A DNA stretch of 12,349 nucleotides, taken from the NCBI GenBank assembly GCA_012512335.1, contig JAAZEK010000183.1, forward strand, positions 1 through 12,349, in the 5' to 3' direction. Within the stretch, counting starts at the first letter, position 1. Each line of letters starts with the position of its first letter. The notes beneath the pieces are model-generated. The model worked only from the letters and a program-made list of their open reading frames with translations, did no database searches and was not told the origin of the DNA. Made by a program: the position numbers and the translations under genes. Positions 6,990 through 12,349 of this stretch are shown piece by piece. Source of the DNA: Clostridiales bacterium. GTDB lineage: Bacteria > Bacillota > Clostridia > Caldicoprobacterales > DTU083.

Positions 6990-8426
6990 ATGCTTAAAAA
7001 ATTGTTGTCTTCTGTCATTGCTTTATTATTAGTGACCCTTGTTGCTTGTTCATTTCCTCGAGTGGAGCCTCCAGATACAGAGATTCCGCCGAATTCCCAG
7101 CCACATCAAGAAGAAGGCGAACAACAAAATCAGAGAACACCTGTGCCGACGCAGCCACCAGAAAATCTTGATGATTTACCAAATTCTGATGAAGATTCTG
7201 TGGAAGAAAATATCAACGGTTTTGATATCAGCGATGACCATGATATTACTCGTCAAGCTGAATCATTACTGATGACCCAAATTAACACAGCTGTAGATCA
7301 GACGGAAATAGCCCAGTTACCTGAGATAAATACCAATAACTCTAGTGATGATATTGTAATGGTTTATGAAAAGCAACTGCCTGAACAAATCACTTATGGT
7401 GTTCAATATGAAAAATATAATCTTACTTATGATTATTTTTTAATAACCAGTGAAAATGAAATTACTATCTATGAGAATCCTAACCTAAACTCTAGAGAGA
7501 TTTGTTCAGCTATAAATAGCGAAAAGCTTGCCTTGCATCAAAAGCTAACAGGACAGTCTCAGAATGGCTCTGATATCTGGTATAAAGTTTCTTGTAAAGA
7601 GAATGATAAGCTTGTAACAGGTTACATTCATTCTTCTGCTGGAACTACTAGAACTTTTCAGTTCAATAAAATGCTGGATGCTATACAGGATCTTCAGAGT
7701 CAAGTATCTGAGGGCAAACTCAATCATGTCAGTAATTATAAGAACGTCAATGGTGTGCCACCTGATAAAGGCCAAGGGGGAACAGATGAATTTGGCATGC
7801 GTATCTATCAAAGCGCTCCAGGATATTTACAAGCTGATACACAATCAGATTTTCGTTACGTACCAGACGGCATGCTTGTTAGAATATTGGAAGATAGTGG
7901 TGAATTTTACCGAACAGAAGTAGACTCATATAATCAGGAACTCTATATCCCTAAAAATTTTATTGATCCTAATGACGCCTTGGCTGATTTAACTCAGGTA
8001 GTAGTTATCGACCGCAAACAACAAAATCAAGCAGCCTTTGAGCTATCAGGTAATGAAATTCGAATGATTTCCTACACCTTATCTACTACAGGTGTTGGGG
8101 GGCCTTCTTCTTTCGAAACCCCTTTAGGCACCTACAAAACAATAGAAAAAAAGGAGCGCTTTCAATATTTAAAGAAAGATTCTAACGAAATTGCGGGATA
8201 TGCACCCTATGCTATCCGTTTTTGCGGTGGTGCATATATTCATGGTGTACCGGTGAATTATGAAGAAAAGGACGGAGAGTTAATAGATCCGGGCATCATT
8301 GAATACCTGCAAACTATTGGGACCTTCCCACGATCTAGTATGTGTGTCCGTAATTTTTCCAGTCATGCAGAGTTTCTTTATAATTGGATAGAGCCTACAA
8401 ATGGGGCTGTAATCGTAATTGAATAG
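6990..8426 (+). CDS. Lipoprotein with SH3-like domains and a C-terminal L,D-transpeptidase (YkuD) domain
   Basis: The 478-residue protein starts with a lipoprotein signal (MLKKLLSSVIALLLVTLVAC; lipobox LVAC, lipidated Cys20), so it is anchored outside the membrane. A Pro/Gln/Asp/Glu-rich linker follows (about 21-120). Two SH3-like segments are likely at about 150-217 (EITIYENPNL to GYIHSS) and 269-326 (MRIYQSAPGY to YIPKNF). Residues 336-478 are the YkuD domain (QVVVIDRKQQ...), with ETPLGTY (376-382), the motif His in YIHGVPV (H418), and C452 and R454 in SSMCVRN. The family makes 3-3 peptidoglycan cross-links through the cysteine. The usual SHGC[VI]R appears here as SSMCVR, which keeps Cys and Arg but not the His-Gly. 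Activity is likely but not certain. Confidence 0.85.
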   Translation: MLKKLLSSVIALLLVTLVACSFPRVEPPDTEIPPNSQPHQEEGEQQNQRTPVPTQPPENLDDLPNSDEDSVEENINGFDISDDHDITRQAESLLMTQINTAVDQTEIAQLPEINTNNSSDDIVMVYEKQLPEQITYGVQYEKYNLTYDYFLITSENEITIYENPNLNSREICSAINSEKLALHQKLTGQSQNGSDIWYKVSCKENDKLVTGYIHSSAGTTRTFQFNKMLDAIQDLQSQVSEGKLNHVSNYKNVNGVPPDKGQGGTDEFGMRIYQSAPGYLQADTQSDFRYVPDGMLVRILEDSGEFYRTEVDSYNQELYIPKNFIDPNDALADLTQVVVIDRKQQNQAAFELSGNEIRMISYTLSTTGVGGPSSFETPLGTYKTIEKKERFQYLKKDSNEIAGYAPYAIRFCGGAYIHGVPVNYEEKDGELIDPGIIEYLQTIGTFPRSSMCVRNFSSHAEFLYNWIEPTNGAVIVIE

Positions 8427-8437
8427 CTTTGATTAAT

Positions 8438-8475
8438 AGCTGGTCTTTAGCATGAACTACCATACCAGCTTTTTA
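8438..8475 (+). terminator. Terminator after the transpeptidase gene
   Basis: AGCTGGT (8438-8444) pairs with ACCAGCT (8464-8470), with TAG/CTA pairing possible in the loop, and is followed by TTTT. It starts 12 bases after the stop codon. Confidence 0.65.
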
Positions 8476-8484
8476 ACTTAGAGC

Positions 8485-8504
8485 TTATTCAACCAGGTGA
8501 ATAA
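8485..8504 (+). promoter_or_regulatory. Perfect dyad upstream of the Rieske oxidoreductase gene
   Basis: TTATTCA-N6-TGAATAA is an exact 7-bp inverted repeat about 10 bases before the AGGAGGT ribosome site. It could be an operator for a dimeric repressor or a small leader hairpin. No clear promoter is visible between the preceding terminator and this gene. Confidence 0.4.
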
Positions 8505-8530
8505 ACAACAGCACAGGAGGTAATTAGATA

Positions 8531-10081
8531 ATGAAATCACAAGAATGGGGTAATGGATTTAAGACTCCCCCTCAATCCTATTGGATAGCTTCATCACAAC
8601 CCTCACAGTATGGACCTTTAATGGGTAATCTGGATGTGGATGTTGTCATTGTTGGTGGAGGAATTACAGGGATTACATCAGCTTTCTTACTAAAGCAAAG
8701 TGGTCTTAAGGTAGCGCTTCTGGAAGCTAGTCGTATATTACATGGAACAACAGGGCATACAACAGCGAAGGTTACTGCCCAGCATGATATTATTTACTAT
8801 ACTATAAAAAGCAAAATGGATCAGGAAAGCGCTGAGCAATATGCTAATGCCAATCAAGCAGCTATAAACGCTATCGACATCATTATCCAGCAAAATAATA
8901 TTGATTGCGACTTCTCCTGGCAACCTGCTTATGTATATACCCAGGATGAAAACTACATTCTTCAAATACAAGAAGAAGCTGAGCTATCCTTTGGATTAGG
9001 GTTTTCTGCAGCATATATGGAGGAAATCCCTCTACCAATTAAAGTAAAAGCTGCTTTGCGCTTTGACAATCAGGCACAGTTCCATCCTCTTAAATATTTG
9101 CAGGCATTAGCTCAGCAGGTTCCAGGAAACGGTAGCTTTATTTGCGAAAATACAAAGGCTATTGATATCCAAACACAATCTAATTACACTGTTACCACCA
9201 ATACTGGATTTCATGTCAAAGCGCCTAACATCATAATTGCTACTCATTACCCATTTTATGATGGAAATGGCATGTATTTCTCTCGAATATATCCTAATCG
9301 ATCATATGCAATTGGAATAACTATATCTGACCAATATCCTGGCGGCATGTATATTTCAGCTGAAGATCCAGGTCGCTCCTATCGTTCTCATCCAATGGAT
9401 GATGGTAGGGAATTAATCATCATTGGAGGTGAGCACCATAAGACCGGCCAAGGTGAAGACACTGGCCTCCATTATCAAAACATACTAGATACAGCAAATA
9501 ATGTTTTCCAAGTTAACGAGGTTTTATACCGTTGGTCTACTCAAGACTATACGACTATGGATCAAGTTCCTTATATTGGCCCACTGAATTCAAAAGATCC
9601 TGGAATCTATGTTGCTACAGGGTTTAGAAAATGGGGAATGACCAATGGTACTGCTGCAGCAATGATTCTTAGGGATTATATTCTTGATAAAGAAAATGAA
9701 TGGGCACCTGTATTTATGCCATCTCGATTCAAGCCAGGAGCATCTGCAGGAAAATTTGTTAAGGAAAACGCCAATGTTGCAAAGCACTTGATATCCAGCA
9801 AACTATCATCTGCAGAACATTTTGTAGACCTTGAGCCTGGTGAAGGAAAAGTTGTGGAGATAGACGGTGAAAAAGCAGGTGCATATAGAGATTTCCAAGG
9901 ACAACTATACGTAGTGGACACCACTTGTACTCATATGGGTTGTGAGCTTTCTTGGAATACCGCTGAGCGTTCCTGGGATTGTCCTTGTCATGGATCCCGC
10001 TTTACCTATGAAGGAAAAGTCATAGAAGGTCCTGCCCAAAAGCCTTTAAACACAATAGAAGTGAAAGGCAGTGTTAAATAA
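8531..10081 (+). CDS. FAD-dependent oxidoreductase fused to a Rieske [2Fe-2S] domain (YhfW-like)
   Basis: The 516-residue protein begins with a Rossmann FAD-binding motif VVIVGGGITG (38-47) of the glycine/D-amino-acid oxidase type and contains the second FAD contact IYVATGFRKWGMTNG (359-373). Residues ~430-516 form a Rieske domain with both cluster pairs: CTHMGC (C466, H468) and CPCHGS (C484, H487). The extra C471 and C486 can form the stabilising disulfide known from high-potential Rieske proteins. The same fusion occurs in Bacillus YhfW. There is no signal peptide, so it is cytosolic. An AGGAGGT ribosome site is nine bases upstream. The amine or other substrate and the electron acceptor are unknown. 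Confidence 0.92.
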   Translation: MKSQEWGNGFKTPPQSYWIASSQPSQYGPLMGNLDVDVVIVGGGITGITSAFLLKQSGLKVALLEASRILHGTTGHTTAKVTAQHDIIYYTIKSKMDQESAEQYANANQAAINAIDIIIQQNNIDCDFSWQPAYVYTQDENYILQIQEEAELSFGLGFSAAYMEEIPLPIKVKAALRFDNQAQFHPLKYLQALAQQVPGNGSFICENTKAIDIQTQSNYTVTTNTGFHVKAPNIIIATHYPFYDGNGMYFSRIYPNRSYAIGITISDQYPGGMYISAEDPGRSYRSHPMDDGRELIIIGGEHHKTGQGEDTGLHYQNILDTANNVFQVNEVLYRWSTQDYTTMDQVPYIGPLNSKDPGIYVATGFRKWGMTNGTAAAMILRDYILDKENEWAPVFMPSRFKPGASAGKFVKENANVAKHLISSKLSSAEHFVDLEPGEGKVVEIDGEKAGAYRDFQGQLYVVDTTCTHMGCELSWNTAERSWDCPCHGSRFTYEGKVIEGPAQKPLNTIEVKGSVK

Positions 10082-10082
10082 G

Positions 10083-10106
10083 GTAAGTAATAAGCAGTAA
10101 GTAAAT
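10083..10106 (+). repeat. Short degenerate heptameric repeat
   Basis: Immediately after the oxidoreductase stop, GGTAAGT-AATAAGC-AGTAAGT forms three loose 7-base units. Similar units occur at 11333 and 12286. Confidence 0.4.
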
Positions 10107-10116
10107 TATAAAATAA

Positions 10117-10158
10117 AAAAGGAGCCCCGATGTTTTTATGACAAAGGGGCATCCTTTT
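10117..10158. terminator. Bidirectional terminator between the Rieske oxidoreductase and asnA
   Basis: AAAAGGAGCCCC (10117-10128) pairs with GGGGCATCCTTTT (10146-10158) with one bulged A. The stem is flanked by A's and T's, so it has a U-tract in both directions and serves two convergent genes. Confidence 0.82.
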
Positions 10159-10171
10159 AAGTTGCGATTAT

Positions 10172-11194
10172 TTATAGCAAAATCATATTGGCGTCTTGAC
10201 AACGTTGATGCATTTCATCAGGCCATACTGAGGATTGCACCTCGCCGATATGAGCTTTATTAAGTAGAAACATACATATTCTAGATTGTCCTATACCGCC
10301 TCCAATGGTGTATGGTAGCCGACCATTTAAGAGTTCACTATGAAACATCAAATCTTTTCTATCTTCACAATTAGCAAGTTTAAGTTGCTTTTTCAATGCT
10401 TCCTCATCAACTCGAATACCCATTGACGATACTTCAAAGGCTCTTTCTAAAATCGGAAACCAGAAAATTATATCACCATTTAACTCCCAATCGTCATAGT
10501 CTGGTGCTCTTCCGTCATGGGACTCACCAGAACGAAGCTTACCACCTATTTTCATGATAAACACTGCCTTATGCTCCTTTGAAATAGCATCTTCTCTTTC
10601 CTTGGAACTAAAGCCAGGGTATTTATCCTCCAACTCCTGGGAAGTTATGAAAGTGATTTCATCGGGTAGATAGGACTCCAGCTGAGGATATCTTTTAAGT
10701 AAAAAATTTTCCGAGTCTTTAAACACCTTGTAGATACTATTGACTACATTTCGCAAAGTTTCCTCATTTCTGTCTTCTTTAAGAATAATCTTTTCCCAGT
10801 CCCATTGGTCAACATATACTGAATGTAAGTTGCCTAGATCTTCATCCCTACGTATGGCGTTCATATCAGTATACAAGCCTTCTTGGGGTCCAAAGCCATA
10901 GCGCTTCAAGGCCATTCTTTTCCACTTAGCTAGAGAATGAACTATTTCCACTGGTTTGCCATCTATCCCTTTCACATCAAAGGATACTGGTCGCTCCACC
11001 CCACTAAGATTGTCATTCAAGCCGGATTCTGGCCTGACAAATAGAGGTGCTGATACTCGAATTAGATTTAACTCGCGAGCCAACCTATTTTCAAAAAAAT
11101 CCTTAATTTGCTTGATAGCGATTACAGTATCACGTAAACCTAAGGGTGATTCATAGCCCTCTGGTATAATCAGTCCATTCACTTCTCCGTTCAT
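10172..11194 (-). CDS. asnA: Aspartate-ammonia ligase (asparagine synthetase A)
   Basis: The 340-residue protein matches the AsnA family (about 330 residues), which makes asparagine from aspartate, ammonia and ATP through an aspartyl-adenylate, and shares the class II aminoacyl-tRNA synthetase fold. Visible family marks are IPEGYESPLGLRDTQ-type start (here ...LGLRDTV, 18-24), the motif 2 stretch MNAIRRDED (111-119), VDQWDWEK (128-135), APDYDDWELNGDI (230-242) and the motif 3 stretch PYTIGGGIGQSRICMFLL (294-311), followed by GEVQSSVWP. A GGAGGT ribosome site lies seven bases upstream. In Firmicutes asnA is often under a T-box; the roughly 100 bases upstream are too short and lack T-box motifs, so that control is absent here. 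It is divergent from the CoaX-like gene. Confidence 0.96.
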   Translation of the reverse strand: MNGEVNGLIIPEGYESPLGLRDTVIAIKQIKDFFENRLARELNLIRVSAPLFVRPESGLNDNLSGVERPVSFDVKGIDGKPVEIVHSLAKWKRMALKRYGFGPQEGLYTDMNAIRRDEDLGNLHSVYVDQWDWEKIILKEDRNEETLRNVVNSIYKVFKDSENFLLKRYPQLESYLPDEITFITSQELEDKYPGFSSKEREDAISKEHKAVFIMKIGGKLRSGESHDGRAPDYDDWELNGDIIFWFPILERAFEVSSMGIRVDEEALKKQLKLANCEDRKDLMFHSELLNGRLPYTIGGGIGQSRICMFLLNKAHIGEVQSSVWPDEMHQRCQDANMILL

Positions 11195-11263
11195 CTAAAA
11201 TACCTCCATAAAAATATGCTTTTTCTATTGTACTACAAATTTCACATAAGGGAAACAAAACTT

Positions 11264-11292
11264 TTGACAGTACTGTATATGGGTATTATAAT
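11264..11292 (+). promoter_or_regulatory. Perfect-consensus sigma-A promoter of the CoaX-like gene
   Basis: TTGACA (11264-11269), a 17-base spacer and TATAAT (11287-11292) match the consensus exactly. Transcription should start near 11299, leaving a leader of about 150 bases that contains the repeat tract. The opposite strand holds a TACAAT box (11233-11228) that might serve asnA, without a good -35. Confidence 0.85.
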
Positions 11293-11317
11293 GTTTCTAA
11301 GTGGTTATGGATACAGG

Positions 11318-11424
11318 TTACGGGTTGATTTGGCGATAGGCAATAGTCAATAAGCGATAGGCGATGGTAAGTGATGCGGGATAACAGTTAGCTTTTGGTG
11401 CTACTCACAACTCGTATCTCGTAA
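11318..11424. repeat. Imperfect inverted repeat flanking the heptad tract
   Basis: GTTACGGGTTG (11318-11328) on the left has imperfect complements on the right in CAACTCGTA and CTCGTAAC (11407-11424). Together they could close a large leader hairpin around the heptad repeats. Confidence 0.4.
11333..11388 (+). repeat. Degenerate heptameric tandem repeat in the CoaX-like leader
   Basis: Eight consecutive 7-base units can be read: GCGATAG, GCAATAG, TCAATAA, GCGATAG, GCGATGG, TAAGTGA, TGCGGGA, TAACAGT. The first five fit GCGATAG within two or three changes; the last three drift further. There is no coding frame. Its role is unknown. Confidence 0.6.
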
Positions 11425-11450
11425 CAAATAATAGCAGGGATGTGTAAAAC

Positions 11451-12242
11451 ATGGTGTTTGTATCAGATATAAGCAACTCCAGTATTACTCTTGCTCTCTT
11501 CGAGGCTGATGGGAAGCTTGCATTTAGATCAGATATATCATCCGACAGAAGGAAAAGCGAGGATGAGTACTTTATCCTACTCAATAGCATTTTCAACCTG
11601 TATAAAGCTGACCCGAACACCATTAAAGGAGCTATAATATCGTCAGTGGTACCCCCACTTACCAATGTATTTAGTAAAGCCATTGAGAGAATTATAGACT
11701 GTAAGCCTCTGTTTGTTGGCCCTGGAATCAAAACTGGTCTTGATATTAAAATTGATCACCACGCTCAGCTAGGTTCTGATTTGGTTGCCAACACAGTCGC
11801 AGCTTTGGCTTTATACAAAAAGCCTTTTACTATCATTGATATAGATGATACTGCTACTACCTTTACTGCCGTTAACAAGGCAGGAGAATTATGCGGTGTC
11901 ATAATATTACCTGGTGTTCGTATTTCGCTGGATGCATTATCAGCTAGTGCGGCAGAACTTCCCTATATATCTCTTGTTTCACCAAAGTCTTTACTTGGTA
12001 CTAATACAGTAGACTCTATGAATTCAGGAGTTATATATGGCTCAGCTTCTATGATTGATGGGCTTATCCACCGGCTCAGTGATGAATTTTCCATTACTGA
12101 AATGAATATCATCGCTACAGGAGGATTAGCAGATTACATCATCCCCTATTGTAGCCACGAAATAACTTATAACCCAGACTTGGTTCTCGAAGGCCTGTTC
12201 CTAATTTACAAGCGGAACCAGAAAAGAAATAAATCGATTTAA
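11451..12242 (+). CDS. CoaX-like protein (type III pantothenate kinase family), active-site motifs altered
   Basis: The 263-residue protein aligns along its length with type III pantothenate kinase, which phosphorylates pantothenate in the first step of coenzyme A synthesis (usual length about 255). Conserved stretches are IISSVVPPL (62-70), VGPGIKTGLDI (89-99), the PGVRISLDAL region (154-163), NTVDSMNSGVIYG (185-197), IATGGLA (221-227) and NPDLVLEGLFLIY (241-253). However, the nucleotide-binding D-x-GNT motif reads DISNSS (6-11), the catalytic GADR reads GSDL (108-111, Asp110 kept), and the DFGTATT loop reads DIDDTATT (130-137). It may be an inactive or repurposed paralogue, so I withhold the symbol. 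The start has a weak AGGGA ribosome site ten bases upstream. Confidence 0.85.
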   Translation: MVFVSDISNSSITLALFEADGKLAFRSDISSDRRKSEDEYFILLNSIFNLYKADPNTIKGAIISSVVPPLTNVFSKAIERIIDCKPLFVGPGIKTGLDIKIDHHAQLGSDLVANTVAALALYKKPFTIIDIDDTATTFTAVNKAGELCGVIILPGVRISLDALSASAAELPYISLVSPKSLLGTNTVDSMNSGVIYGSASMIDGLIHRLSDEFSITEMNIIATGGLADYIIPYCSHEITYNPDLVLEGLFLIYKRNQKRNKSI

Positions 12243-12260
12243 AAGCGTTTTTACGCTTTT
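12241..12260 (+). terminator. Terminator overlapping the CoaX-like stop codon
   Basis: AAAAGCGT (12241-12248) pairs perfectly with ACGCTTTT (12253-12260) around a TTTT loop, giving an 8-bp A-stem hairpin ending in T's. It starts within the TAA stop codon. Confidence 0.75.
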
Positions 12261-12285
12261 ATAAATAAAATGCATTGCACCCTGA

Positions 12286-12308
12286 AATAATAAGTAAGGG
12301 GCGATAGC
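12286..12308 (+). repeat. Further copy of the heptad-like sequence
   Basis: AATAATAAGTAAGGGGCGATAGC ends in GCGATAG, identical to the unit at 11333 and 11354. It lies just before the ribosome site of the next gene. Confidence 0.35.
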
Positions 12309-12323
12309 AAAGGAGACATTCAA

Positions 12324-12349
12324 ATGAACAATAATACTTCACCTCGAAC
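12324..12349 (+). CDS. Start of an unidentified gene, cut by the window end
   Basis: AAAGGAGA (12309-12316) lies seven bases before ATG at 12324, and the frame stays open for eight codons (MNNNTSPR) to the end. Too little is present to identify the product. Confidence 0.5.

Noticed and set aside
11227..11240. ATTGTACTACAAAT resembling an AraR-type operator
   Set aside because: It lies upstream of asnA, is one base short of the Bacillus consensus spacing and imperfect. It overlaps a possible asnA -10 box, so chance resemblance is more likely.
11195..11300. T-box leader for asnA
   Set aside because: The available space is too short, and neither the conserved T-box stretch nor a terminator-antiterminator pair is present on the minus strand.
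11333..11388. CRISPR array
   Set aside because: Units are only seven bases, adjacent without spacers and degenerate. No cas genes are near.

Overview
The window looks like ordinary chromosome from a low-GC, Gram-positive Clostridia-type bacterium. It is AT-rich, with strong GGAGG-type ribosome binding sites, sigma-A-like promoters and many U-tailed hairpin terminators. The gene products are firmicute-like: CcpA/LacI-type regulator, YhfW-like Rieske oxidoreductase, CoaX family, AsnA, and a lipoprotein L,D-transpeptidase. Species cannot be named from sequence alone.

Layout. 1-714 (-): LacI-family repressor, cut by the window edge, with a near-consensus promoter. 887-1036 (+): small Lys/Asn-rich ORF, sharing a bidirectional terminator with the convergent DEDDh exonuclease at 1091-1690 (-). 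1767-3431 (-): ribulokinase AraB, just upstream of the exonuclease. 3432-3866: gene-poor stretch holding an independently transcribed structured RNA, best read as 6S RNA, with its own promoter and terminator, plus the araB promoter. 3867-5438 (-): DEAD-box RNA helicase with a DbpA-type RNA-binding tail. 5660-6807 (-): two-gene operon, UlaG-like metallo-beta-lactamase-fold hydrolase followed by glyoxalase I. 6990-8426 (+): lipoprotein with SH3-like domains and a C-terminal YkuD transpeptidase domain. 8531-10081 (+): FAD oxidoreductase fused to a Rieske domain. 10172-11194 (-): AsnA. 11451-12242 (+): a CoaX (type III pantothenate kinase) relative with altered active-site motifs, behind a perfect TTGACA-N17-TATAAT promoter and a 5' region carrying degenerate 7-base repeats. 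The first codons of another gene begin at 12324.

The genes are mostly independent housekeeping or accessory units rather than one pathway: sugar use (AraB, and perhaps the LacI regulator for genes outside the window), RNA metabolism (helicase, 6S RNA, exonuclease), aldehyde detoxification (GloA), cell-wall cross-linking (YkuD protein), redox (Rieske flavoprotein), and asparagine and CoA-related metabolism. I found no defence system, prophage, insertion sequence, CRISPR array, tRNA or rRNA. The points most worth a second look are the 6S RNA candidate, the CoaX-like protein with lost motif residues, the recurring heptameric intergenic repeats, and the non-canonical catalytic motif of the transpeptidase.
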